Positions 8,801 through 17,000 of a stretch of DNA of 23,134 bases are shown here, piece after piece. Made by a program: the position numbers and the translations under genes. The stretch comes from a virus, in the IMG/VR virus record IMGVR_UViG_3300024346_000538, positions 1 through 23,134 of that record; one strand, 5' to 3'. The notes beneath the pieces were generated by a model. It saw only the letters and a list, made by a program, of their open reading frames with translations, made no database searches and had not been told where the DNA came from. Every line of letters starts with the position of its first letter. Position 1 is the stretch's first letter.

Positions 8801-8993
8801 TAAGATAAACAACACGGTTGGTAATGTAGATTTAAAACAACTTGCTGGCAATATACCATCAGCACAAGTATTAGCATCTAGTGCAAAGTCTGTAACATCA
8901 GCAATTCCAACAAACATTGAAGCGGCAGCAACAGCCAATGCTGAAAAATTAGCAAAATTAAATACACAATTTACAAATAGAGGACCTAGATAA
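5835..8993 (+). CDS. Large baseplate structural protein, probable hub component
   Basis: This 1052-residue protein is structural by position, between gp53 and the gp5-like spike. Residues 1-110 are low-complexity. Residues about 115-330 form a folded domain (NCIITLAALSH, then VEFFIDDLNLKAI and YSMGLFYQALKLAAAKAG). A disordered linker covers roughly 420-500. A second folded part follows, then a Ser/Gly/Thr linker (about 652-715), and a beta-rich domain with MIQVEMTILGDPFY and FSGLYKVAIIDTVIV. The last 185 residues are Ala/Ser/Gly/Gln-rich amphipathic repeats. In T4 the spike gp5 sits on the hub gp27. No other gp27 candidate appears in this cluster, so I infer a gp27-like hub role for part of this protein. 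The identity by family is uncertain. The start is one base after the gp53 stop, with AGGA about nine bases before it. Confidence 0.6.
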   Translation: MSFKSLFSKVSSKVNLINTTLPGLAEELTNNVNRSLNSIKAEGLANLNSKIGDVAGGLGLTGLSSSVGGNVFASMHPKTFKSNLSAKPGPIGYSIKPGELVPGESQPPWPNELEEFASMNCIITLAALSHKEINDPDNTYRKDGLKNIVCKTGGGAGVKKNKTQVEKALGANVEFFIDDLNLKAIAQPSISYGGNSNVTNISFKVQEPYSMGLFYQALKLAAAKAGFIDYTTACFVIMLEFKGWSVDGTQVEVPYSRRLLPIKLTTSSFVVNEGGSEYQVEGIAWNEVALKDSVQQIKTDLSLRGRTVREVLQTGAFSLTGLINKRLQDLEEAKHVDVADQYIIVFPTDPKSTSTPTSDSSAGMNRASVNPGYGPDEIPTIPVGGVKTYDGSNLETWWQSINGSETAVPSDFSEYMAEVSGNVKSANNLELMLKKYAASDFSNNQIGSSSMIGSPHEGGTQPMPEPKFAGPPHAEDAFLERQAEAQQFNDKVAQNKAFDAEFPIFSRANANMQLDGEVRTFKFAAGMRIQEIVEEILISSMYGRELAQQLRDLKDPFGMIEWFTIETDVYPIPTSANIAKTGNPPTIHVYRIVPYMVHASLFKAPAAASPGIPELKAQAAKEYNYIYTGRNKDILDFQIQYNNSFIYPVLADRGSSSGAQSTGAAGTQIAPDPEPSYTTGGTTGNVSGGDGVAKTVEAVNTNTGNSGGSGNDNSQIGIARMFNDRFLNSLVDMIQVEMTILGDPFYISDNGNGNYHAGDTSYINMTEDGHANYANGELHVNVLFRTPLDIDPDRGDYIFPEELITVDTFSGLYKVAIIDTVIVNNEFTTKLTMVRVRDQEDQTQTQNLGAIIETENPSESLNQKATDYAMKVSDAVASFGTTENLQAYQKEIQSLLGGYHDLGSIVQKQAGSLGLPALDIFGNIGSSLSSIQDKLGQAALGKIGSSFGDIQGALGGQLASLQSQASSFANQTLSQVNLSGGDVLGSIGSKINNTVGNVDLKQLAGNIPSAQVLASSAKSVTSAIPTNIEAAATANAEKLAKLNTQFTNRGPR

Positions 8994-8994
8994 T

Positions 8995-11598
8995 ATGCCA
9001 GAACCGGATTTTAGACGTCGAGTGCCAACAAAGGCCTCGTCAATTGGACCTTTTGAAGCAATTATTGTAAACAACTTAGATACAAAGTATATGGGTACAT
9101 TACAAGTTGAATTGCTAAAAGCAACAGCATCAGGTAATCAACCAGAGCGTTCAGGACAAGTTTTTGAAGCAAGTTATCTTAGTCCATTTTATGGAGTAAC
9201 ACCTGTCAATGCTACATCTAAAAACGAAGGTTATAGACATACTCAACAAAGTTATGGATTTTGGGCAGTACCGCCAGATGTAGGATCTAGAGTATTAGTA
9301 ATATTTGCAGAAGGCAACACAAGTAAATGTTTTTGGATTGGGTGTATCCAAGATGAATTTATGAACTTTATGGTTCCGGGATTAGCGGCAACTTCGTTAC
9401 TTAAAGATTTTGATAAAAAAGCGCCTGCCGCAGAATATAATAAACTTACTACAACTGAACCAAACAAAGAACCAACAACACACAGAAAATCGGCACATGT
9501 AGATTTACTTAAAAATTATGTTATGGCAGGATTAGATAATGACGAAACACGAGGACTTACTAGTTCAAGTGCAAGGCGTGAATTACCTAGTGCAGTATTT
9601 GGCTGGAGTACGCCAGGGCCATTAGATAAGCGTCCGGGTGCGCCTAAACAAGATCTTGGGTTTAAAGGCAACAAGATACCTTGGCCTAAAAGTAGATTAG
9701 GCGGCTCTAGTTTTGTAATGGATGACGGCGATGATAAATTTTTAAGAAAAGGCCATCCTAAAGATACTGCAATGGAATATGCAAATATTGAAGCACAAGA
9801 ACCAGGCGGTGATGTTACTAGACCACATAACGAATTATGCAGATGGCGTACTAGAACAGGCCATCAAATCCTTATGCATAACACAGAGGATTTAATCTAT
9901 ATTGCTAATGCTAGAGGAACAGCCTGGATCGAAATGACTAGCAATGGTAAAGTTGACATTTACGGTGCAGACAGTATTAGTGTACATTCTCAGCAAGACT
10001 TAAATTTTACAGCGGACCGAGATATTAACTTAACTGCCGGACAAGATGTGAATATGGTTGCTAATAAAATTAGAACAAGTTCACATGATAGTACTAGTGT
10101 TATTGCTGGTACACAATTTAGTTTAAATGCTGGTAAAGATGTTAATGTTAATTCAGGCGAAGATTTAGTTATGTATGCAAACGGCAATGGTATGTTAATT
10201 GCTGTAGAACAGCAAAACATATCTGCAGGCGCACAACTATCATTAGGTAGTACAGGAGGTCTTGGCATTGAAGGACATAATGAAGTAAAAATTACTACTG
10301 ACGGTGACTATCATATGAAAGCATTAGGTAGCAGTTATATAAGTGCTGGTGCAGAAATACATCAAACAAGTACATTAAAAACTACAATGCAATCTGGAAA
10401 TGTATTAGATTTAAAAGCAGTTGGTAACTTACGTATAAGAACAGACGCCGAAGGAGGCCTAACTGCTGGCGGCGCATTAAAGATTTATAGTGAAGGCAAT
10501 AGCATTGACATACAAGGAAGTGCGCCAAATGCACCAACAGCGCCAACAGAAGCAGTTATACCTCCAGCACCACTTCTTGTTGATCCAACACCGCCAGAAA
10601 TTGCACTTAAAAGTTCTAGAGTTCCACAACACGAACCTTGGTTTGAACATGAACATTATGATCCATTAAAGTATACACCAGACTTAACTAGAGCAGGAGT
10701 TGATCCACCAGAAACATATCCACCGAGTACTCCAGACACGTTTAATAGAACTCCAGGCGGCACAGTTGCGGGTTCAGGAAATCAACCTAATGCATATAAC
10801 AATTCAGGTGCACCGGAAGGTAATCAACGATTTGATCCTATTGCAGGAGCAAATATTCCAGCAGATCCTGAACCAGTAAAAATTGAAAAACAACAACTTT
10901 CAAGATTATTTGCAAGTGCATTATTTGCTGAAGGATTTACAGAAGAGCAAGTATATGCGGCTATTGCAACAGCAGAAACTGAATCAGGACTTAAACTATC
11001 AGTTGAAAACTCTTATGGTGGAACTAGTAATGAGCGCATACGTTCAATTTTTAGTAATGCTAGAACAGTTAGTGATGCAGAACTTACAGAAATCAAAAAA
11101 GATAAAGCAACATTCTTTGAATTAGTATATGGTTACACAAGTAAAATTGGACCAGGTATGGGTAATACAACAGCAGGTGATGGCGGTAAGTTTATTGGTC
11201 GTGGATTAATTCAGTTAACAGGTAAAGCAAATTATCAGCGTTACGGAAAACTTGCAGGATTGACAAGTGCGCCAGTCACAGACTATAACCCATTTGGTGT
11301 TGACATTGTAGATGATCCTACTATTTTAATTACAGATGTTGCTAAGTCAGTTGCAGTTACAGCGGCATATTTAAAAGAGCGTTACAAAGATTTTGGTAGA
11401 GGAACACTTGGTAACTTTAGATTTGCTATTGCAGGAACTGAAAGAGGATACGAATTAGGACGTCCTAAAGATACAGGTTACTTACAAGCAAAATTACTAC
11501 CAAACGGAAAATATGATCCAGACTGGATTAGAGATCCAAACAAAAGAAATGTCGTAGCAGGCGTTGATCAAAATGATCCAAGAAATGGAGTAGTATAA
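8995..11598 (+). CDS. gp5: Spike/tail lysozyme gp5-like with C-terminal GH19-type domain
   Basis: This 867-residue protein forms the membrane-puncturing spike. An OB-fold-like N-terminal domain spans about 16-122 (GPFEAIIVNNLDTKYMGTLQ; CFWIGCIQDEF). About 300-508 is a repetitive beta-helix with alternating motifs such as QDLNFTADRDINLTAGQDVN, as in the gp5 C-terminal needle and VgrG. A Pro-rich linker (about 509-640) follows. Residues about 641-845 match a glycoside hydrolase 19-type lysozyme/chitinase: AETESG with E661/E663 as catalytic candidates, then GRGLIQLTGKANYQRY at 735-750. In T4 gp5 the lysozyme lies between OB fold and needle and belongs to another family. AGAGGA precedes the ATG, and the stop overlaps the next ATG as TAATG. 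The first five residues, MPEPD, are the same as in the gene at 4650. Confidence 0.87.
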   Translation: MPEPDFRRRVPTKASSIGPFEAIIVNNLDTKYMGTLQVELLKATASGNQPERSGQVFEASYLSPFYGVTPVNATSKNEGYRHTQQSYGFWAVPPDVGSRVLVIFAEGNTSKCFWIGCIQDEFMNFMVPGLAATSLLKDFDKKAPAAEYNKLTTTEPNKEPTTHRKSAHVDLLKNYVMAGLDNDETRGLTSSSARRELPSAVFGWSTPGPLDKRPGAPKQDLGFKGNKIPWPKSRLGGSSFVMDDGDDKFLRKGHPKDTAMEYANIEAQEPGGDVTRPHNELCRWRTRTGHQILMHNTEDLIYIANARGTAWIEMTSNGKVDIYGADSISVHSQQDLNFTADRDINLTAGQDVNMVANKIRTSSHDSTSVIAGTQFSLNAGKDVNVNSGEDLVMYANGNGMLIAVEQQNISAGAQLSLGSTGGLGIEGHNEVKITTDGDYHMKALGSSYISAGAEIHQTSTLKTTMQSGNVLDLKAVGNLRIRTDAEGGLTAGGALKIYSEGNSIDIQGSAPNAPTAPTEAVIPPAPLLVDPTPPEIALKSSRVPQHEPWFEHEHYDPLKYTPDLTRAGVDPPETYPPSTPDTFNRTPGGTVAGSGNQPNAYNNSGAPEGNQRFDPIAGANIPADPEPVKIEKQQLSRLFASALFAEGFTEEQVYAAIATAETESGLKLSVENSYGGTSNERIRSIFSNARTVSDAELTEIKKDKATFFELVYGYTSKIGPGMGNTTAGDGGKFIGRGLIQLTGKANYQRYGKLAGLTSAPVTDYNPFGVDIVDDPTILITDVAKSVAVTAAYLKERYKDFGRGTLGNFRFAIAGTERGYELGRPKDTGYLQAKLLPNGKYDPDWIRDPNKRNVVAGVDQNDPRNGVV

Positions 11599-12365
11599 TG
11601 GGGCAAGTAGTTATTCCAGGAACACCAATTGTTAATCCTGCAGAAGTTGCTGATAATTCAGATTGGAATGAAGCACTTGAAGCAGGCAGATTTCCAAATG
11701 GACAATTTGATTTAGAAGGTGACTATCCTAGATCAGGACCAGGACAACAATCAGGCAATGGAGGATATGTAAATAGTTCAAACCTACCTGCAATGGATCC
11801 AAATATTACTCCAGGACCATTACCTGAAGGCCCGGGTTGGGAAAAGTTAGATGCAGTGTTAACCAATGTTCTTACTCAAGATTGGAGAGAACGTGGAAAT
11901 CCTGGTAATCCAAGAATATTAGAAACTTACAAAGTATGCGGAAACGCATATACAAAAGATGGCGGTGCAATGTCTCATGCTTGGTGTGCGGCATTTGTAA
12001 GTTGGGCACTATTTACTGCTGGAATTCCTGCATTACAAACCATGAGTAGTCAGGGTTGGTATAGTTGGGGCAGTGAAGTTGACTGGAAAGATACTTCGGC
12101 TATCCGTAAATGGGACGTTATTGTTTTTAAATCAAAAACACGTAGCGGAGGACATATTGGTTTTGTACAAGAAATTACTTCAAACGGTGTTATTAAAGTA
12201 TTAGGTGGAAACCAAGGAAATAATGCTAAAGTTTCTAATTATCAATTTAACAGTAAAAGTCAGTACGTAAAAAGCATAAAAAGAAATTGGAGCATACCTG
12301 ACGAGTACAATGTACCACTTGACGGTACTGCTCCAGCAACACCAGGATCGGATTCAACAGTATAA
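11598..12365 (+). CDS. Cysteine peptidoglycan hydrolase (TIGR02594/CHAP-like)
   Basis: The 255-residue product has a Gly/Pro-rich, probably disordered N-terminal third and a catalytic domain from about residue 80. The nucleophile C130 lies in HAWCAAFVSWAL, the histidine H186 in GGHIGFV, and N205 in VLGGNQG. This order of Cys, His and Asn is typical of the TIGR02594/CHAP group that cuts peptide or amide bonds in peptidoglycan. No signal peptide or transmembrane segment is seen, so it is not an exported lysin in the usual sense. It lies between the gp5-like spike and the PAAR tip with TAATG overlaps on both sides. This suggests it is a virion enzyme carried on the spike, complementing the GH19-type glycan hydrolase. 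An endolysin role at lysis is the alternative. Confidence 0.82.
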   Translation: MGQVVIPGTPIVNPAEVADNSDWNEALEAGRFPNGQFDLEGDYPRSGPGQQSGNGGYVNSSNLPAMDPNITPGPLPEGPGWEKLDAVLTNVLTQDWRERGNPGNPRILETYKVCGNAYTKDGGAMSHAWCAAFVSWALFTAGIPALQTMSSQGWYSWGSEVDWKDTSAIRKWDVIVFKSKTRSGGHIGFVQEITSNGVIKVLGGNQGNNAKVSNYQFNSKSQYVKSIKRNWSIPDEYNVPLDGTAPATPGSDSTV

Positions 12366-12667
12366 TGCCATTAATAGCAAGAAAAGGTGATTCAGTAGCA
12401 ACAGGACACGGATGTGATGGTAGTACAACATTGGATACTCCTAGTCAGAGTTTTGTTAAAATACAAGGACAACTTGTTTGCAGACTTGGCGATTTAACAG
12501 TGTCACATAGCATACCGTCAGGTGATAATTGTGTACCACATACTGCTCCTATTTCAGGATCAAGTTCTGTGGTCAAGATAGCAGGACAGTTTGTAGGTAG
12601 AGTAGGTGATGGATGTGATGCTGGGACAATAACTAGTGGCGCATCCTTTGTAAACGTAGGAGCATAA
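12365..12667 (+). CDS. PAAR-domain spike-tip protein
   Basis: This 100-residue protein has the PAAR arrangement: two similar halves containing SFVKIQGQLVCRLGDL (29-44) and SVVKIAGQFVGRVGDG (68-83), with a Gly/Ser-rich loop between them. H15, H48, H59 and possibly C56 are candidate metal ligands for the zinc or iron site that sharpens such tips. In T4 the equivalent is gp5.4, which caps the gp5 needle. PAAR proteins do the same in type VI secretion. Its gene follows the spike and peptidase genes directly and overlaps the upstream stop as TAATG, so co-assembly with the spike is likely. Confidence 0.9.
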   Translation: MPLIARKGDSVATGHGCDGSTTLDTPSQSFVKIQGQLVCRLGDLTVSHSIPSGDNCVPHTAPISGSSSVVKIAGQFVGRVGDGCDAGTITSGASFVNVGA

Positions 12668-12670
12668 ATA
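12663..12670 (+). promoter_or_regulatory. Late-box-like CATAAATA before gp25
   Basis: CATAAATA differs from the T4 late box by one base, but it overlaps the PAAR stop codon and ends only five bases before the gp25 ATG. A transcript starting from it would have almost no leader. It also separates AGGAG (12658-12662) from the ATG by a rather long 13 bases. It may be a chance match; function is unproven. Confidence 0.3.
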
Positions 12671-12675
12671 TTAAC

Positions 12676-13125
12676 ATGAGTACTTTAGAAAAAAATCTAT
12701 ATGATAGGATTGCAGTTAAGCCATCCAGTACAAAACAAAAGCCTGTTGTTACAAGCAAGGCATATAGAGGATTGTCTTCAGTTAACCCTGATAACAACTC
12801 ATCTACGTTATACGACTTAGCATTAATCAAGCAAGACTTACTTAATCATTTCCATATTAGACAGGGCGAAAAATTAATGAATCCTGAGTTTGGGACAATC
12901 ATTTGGGATGCAATATTTGAACCATTTACAGATGAATTAAAACAATCTATTGCAGACAATGTTACTTCTATTGTAAATTACGATCCACGTATACAAGCAA
13001 ATGAAATTATTGTTAGTACTTATGAAAGTGGTATACAAATTGAACTAGACTTAACCTATGTGCCGTATAATATATCAGAAAAACTAAGACTAGACTTTGA
13101 TGAAAATGCAGGTCTTACAGCCTAA
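12676..13125 (+). CDS. gp25: Baseplate wedge protein gp25 (GPW/gp25 family)
   Basis: The 149-residue protein (T4 gp25 has about 132) carries the family core IKQDLLNHFHIRQGEKLMNP (51-70) followed by EFGTIIWDAIFEPFT. gp25 is the wedge component that primes sheath polymerisation and is conserved in contractile machines, including type VI secretion (TssE). The N-terminal 40 residues are variable and probably flexible. It is the last gene of the first late operon. Its stop TAA (13123-13125) overlaps the stop of the minus-strand SGNH gene. The start is supported by conservation of the core rather than by the ribosome site, which is 13 bases away. Confidence 0.93.
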   Translation: MSTLEKNLYDRIAVKPSSTKQKPVVTSKAYRGLSSVNPDNNSSTLYDLALIKQDLLNHFHIRQGEKLMNPEFGTIIWDAIFEPFTDELKQSIADNVTSIVNYDPRIQANEIIVSTYESGIQIELDLTYVPYNISEKLRLDFDENAGLTA

Positions 13126-13976
13126 AAATAACGTTTATAAATGTGGTTAGCAAAATTGCTATGATGTTCTACACTAGGGTGCATATCATTTTCTGCAGTC
13201 GGAATACTTGGATCTAAAATTACAAAAGCACTATCGTAATCTACATCTAAAGAATACCAATCATCTGGGTGAGGTATTTTGTAAGGATCTTGCAAAGTAA
13301 CATCTAATTCTTTTCTTGCTTCTTCTAATTGGTCTAAGACAGGTTGTGTCTCTACACTCAAATGACAAATTTTAGCACCACTTGCCGCAAGAAATCCGTG
13401 TGTCATTTGTTGTAATACTAGATTGTTGTAATATCTATCGTAAACACCCATTGGATTTAAGTAAGTATTTTTTGTAGATTTTTCTATGTAATCTTGTATT
13501 TTTTCATCTGTAGTTTTATTACTTTCTTTATGCCTGTCTAAACCTAGCAACTTGTTGAACCCTGTAATTACTGTTTGAAATCCCGAATTAGGATCAGCGA
13601 TATTACAAAAAGGAACAGAAGTTCTTGCAGGCCATTGTAATGATAGTCTACTTAGGTATGTCCACATAACAATTACAATATCATCAGGATAAATGTCTTG
13701 TGCGGCTACAGCACATTGTCTTGATATTTGATTAAAACATGCCCCTCTGCGAGCATGATTTATCACAGGTAAATTTAATTTATCTGCAAGAACCTTCGGC
13801 CATGCATAATCACTAGGTTGATACAAATGAATTTCATTCCAATCAAATGAATCGCCTAATTCTAGCACTTGCTCTTCAGTAAGTTTATTACCATTTTCAT
13901 CTAAAAGAGGTTGTACTACATCTGGTAAAGCATATCCCTGGGTAATAGAACAGCCAAATGTGTGCAGTGTTGTCAT
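13122..13976 (-). CDS. SGNH/GDSL-type hydrolase
   Basis: This 284-residue protein has FGCSITQG at its N-terminus with the candidate nucleophile S10. A second block, NHARRGACFNQI, could carry the oxyanion Gly and Asn, and a WTYLSR block comes third. The C-terminal NDMHPSVEHH gives the Asp264/His266 pair. That order is the SGNH hydrolase signature, a family of esterases, deacetylases and lipases. Its substrate is unknown; removal of acetyl or acyl groups from host surface glycans is a plausible inference. It lies antisense between gp25 and gp6, breaking the baseplate gene run. Its stop overlaps the gp25 stop. I see no clear ribosome binding site and no sigma70 promoter in the 117 bases upstream, so how it is expressed is unclear. 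Confidence 0.78.
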   Translation of the reverse strand: MTTLHTFGCSITQGYALPDVVQPLLDENGNKLTEEQVLELGDSFDWNEIHLYQPSDYAWPKVLADKLNLPVINHARRGACFNQISRQCAVAAQDIYPDDIVIVMWTYLSRLSLQWPARTSVPFCNIADPNSGFQTVITGFNKLLGLDRHKESNKTTDEKIQDYIEKSTKNTYLNPMGVYDRYYNNLVLQQMTHGFLAASGAKICHLSVETQPVLDQLEEARKELDVTLQDPYKIPHPDDWYSLDVDYDSAFVILDPSIPTAENDMHPSVEHHSNFANHIYKRYF

Positions 13977-14031
13977 ATTAATATTTAATACATGTTTAAA
14001 GTTGTGTATTAAATATTGGCTTAATTTAACT

Positions 14032-14039
14032 TATAAATA
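14032..14039 (+). promoter_or_regulatory. T4-type late promoter TATAAATA for gp6
   Basis: An exact TATAAATA lies in the intergenic region 55 bases before the gp6 ATG. This is the T4 late consensus recognised by gp55. A start near 14045 would give a leader of about 49 bases. The region follows the divergent SGNH gene, so gp6 needs its own promoter here. Confidence 0.75.
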
Positions 14040-14061
14040 AAATACGCACTTATCTATTCTT

Positions 14062-14069
14062 AATAAATA
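14062..14069 (+). promoter_or_regulatory. Second late-type box AATAAATA for gp6
   Basis: AATAAATA followed by C matches seven of eight late-box bases. A start near 14075 would leave a leader of about 19 bases with GAGGA at 14082-14086, seven bases before the ATG. Spacing is better than for the exact box at 14032, so either or both could act. Confidence 0.55.
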
Positions 14070-14093
14070 CATGTAACAAACGAGGAATGAAAT

Positions 14094-17000
14094 ATGTCAT
14101 CTACTGACCGACAAAATAGACTGCTAGTAGCAGAGGATTGGAAGCGTATCTATCAAAGTTATAGAAACGCCGACTTTCAAAGTTATGACTTTGATAATTT
14201 AAGACGCACAATGATTAGTTATCTAAGGACTAATTACCCTGAAGATTTTAACGATTACATTGAAAGTTCTGAATACCTCGCATTAATTGATCTTATTGCA
14301 TTCCTAGGTCAAAATATTGCATTCCGTATTGATCTAAATGCTAGAGAAAACTTCCTAGAACTAGCAGAGCGTAGAGAATCAGTTCTCCGTTTAGCACGGT
14401 TGCTTTCATACAATCCTAAACGTAACCAAGCCGCAGAAGGTTTATTAAAAATTAGTTCTGTCTCTACTACTGAAGATGTAGTAGATTCAAATAACTTTAA
14501 TCTAGCAGGTCAGCAAATACAATGGAATGATCCGAGTAATACACAATGGTACGAGCAGTTTGTTAAAGTAATGAATGCCGCTTTGCCACAAAATGGCACT
14601 TTTGGCAAGCCAGCAAAAACAGCAACAATTAATAGTATACCGCATGAACAATATAGATTCAATGGTATTAACACAGATATACCTAAGTATTCTTTTACTA
14701 AAACTATCCAAGGTTCAAGTTTACCATTTGAAGTAGTAAGTAGTGATATTGTTAACGGAGCATTAGAAGAAGAAATTCCACTCCAAGCAAACAGTTTTGC
14801 AATGCTTTATAGAAATGATGGACAAGGACCAGCAAGTACAAATACTGGATTCTTTGCTTCTTTTAAACAGGGTTCTTTAGACTCGGGACAATTTAGTATT
14901 AATAACCCTAGTAGTAATCAAAAGGTTGACATTGACGCAACTGATATCAATAACAAAGATGTTTGGTTGTATAAATTAGATGGACAAGGCCGCGAAACAG
15001 AATATTGGACTAAAGTTGATGCTGTAGAAGGTAATAATGTTATCTATAATAGTTTAACTAAAGACGTTAGAAATTTATATTCAGTATTAACTAGAGTACA
15101 AGATAGAATTAGTTTAGTGTTTAGTGATGGTGTATTTGGTAATTTACCACAAGGTAGATTTAAAGTAGTATATCGTACAAGTGCTAATAGTCGTTATACT
15201 ATTAAACCAAGTGAAATGTCAAATGTACAAATTCAAATACCTTATTTGAGTGCAGTCGGCGTACCAGAACAACTTACTTTAACACTACAATTAAAATACA
15301 CAATTTCAAATAGTACAACTAGTGAAAGTGACGAAAGTATTAAAGCAAACGCTCCGGCAACATACTACACACAAAACAGAATGGTTACAGCAGAAGATTA
15401 TAATGTTGCACCGTTAGCAGTAAGTCAAGAGATTGTAAAAGTAAAAACTGTTAATAGAAATGCAAGCGGAATTAGTAGATATTTTGATTTAATTGATTCT
15501 ACAGGAAAATACTCCAGCACTAATTTATTTGGTAACGATGGTGTAATTTACAAAGAAACAAATAATTTAAAAACTACTTTTAATTTTGTAACTACTACTG
15601 ATATTGAACAAGCAATTACTAATACAATTGAACCTATTATAAAAGATAGAAAAGTATATAATTACTATCTACAAAATTTTACAAAAATCTTAACTGGAGA
15701 TTTAGGCGTAGCATGGAATAGTTCAACTCAAGATACAAATAGAAGTACAGGGTATTTTACAGATGAAAATGATGTTACTTTTAAAGTAGGAACATTTACA
15801 GCAAATAATTTAAGATTTATTGAATCGGGTACATTACTTAAATTTACTGCACCAACCGGCATGCACTTTATGACAAGTAATAAAAATGTGTTAATGTCAG
15901 GTCCTGCAGATCATCCAGGAGCAGTTGAGTATCTTTGGACAAAGGTTATTAGTGTATCAGGAAACGGAACAACAGTTGGTTCAACTGGACTAGGACCAGT
16001 TGTACTGAATGATTTAATTCCAGGAGATGCAATACTACAAGAAGTAAAACCAAAACTTGCTAACATAATTACAGATTCAGTCAAAACACAAATTGTTGAT
16101 CAAGCATTTGCAACAAATACATTTGGACTACGATATGACGTTGAAACACGACAGTGGAGAATTATCACTGAACAAAATATTGATAGTATTTCAGCATTTA
16201 GTACAGGTAAAGCAGGCGACTCAAGTAACCAAAATTTAGATGCAAGTTGGATATTATATTTTAAAACTGACGGCGAACGGTACGATATTACATATCGTAC
16301 ATTGCGATACATATTTGAAAGTGATGCAGAAATTAAATTCTATTACGATAGTTCAGATAAAATTTATGATAATAAAACAGGTAAAATTATTAAAGATAAG
16401 ATTGAAGTTTTAAATATTAATAATAAGCCTGATGTTTCAACACCATTTACATCAAATTATAATTGGGAAATTGTAAAAGAATATAGAGATGCAGACGGGT
16501 ATGTAGATAGTAAGCGTATTGAAGTAAGTTTCTTTGATGCAGATGATGATGGTGTTATTGATAATCCAGAAGGATTTATTGATATTGTTGATGAAACAAC
16601 TAATGTTACTACAAAATATATTTTCCAAAAGAAATATACAACATCAGATGGTATTGAAGATTATAGATTTGTAGATAACACAGTTGAAGGAATTCAAATC
16701 AAAGCAAGTGCAAGTGCAATTGGTGCTTATTCATCTTACTCAGTAGGACAAGTATTTTTTACAATTGATACTCAACTATTCCATAAACTAGATAGTACAA
16801 AGAAAAATTTACAAATTATAAAAGACTATAGAGGATTTTTAGGACGCTCTAATCTTAAATTTAGATATTTACATAGTGCTGATTATGATCAACGTATTGA
16901 TCCAGCAGTAAGCAACATTATGGATTGCTATATGTTAACACGCACATACGATATTGCATACAGACAATTTTTAAACGGCGATCGTATAGTTGCACCGTTG

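Noticed and set aside
8335-8938. Two minus-strand frames opposite the 3' part of the large hub-like gene
   Set aside because: They are by-products of its repetitive Ala/Ser/Gly codons; no start signals.
10883-11125. 80-codon plus-strand frame within the gp5-like gene
   Set aside because: It overlaps the GH19-type catalytic region in another frame and is Gln/Leu-rich low complexity.
13136-13143. TATAAATG late-like box on the plus strand
   Set aside because: It lies inside the 3' end of the antisense SGNH gene with no plus-strand gene start for almost 1 kb downstream.
13977-14031. TATTAAATA and similar AT-rich strings as a minus-strand promoter for the SGNH gene
   Set aside because: They carry an extra base relative to the late box, have no -35 partner and no ribosome site nearby; not enough to call.
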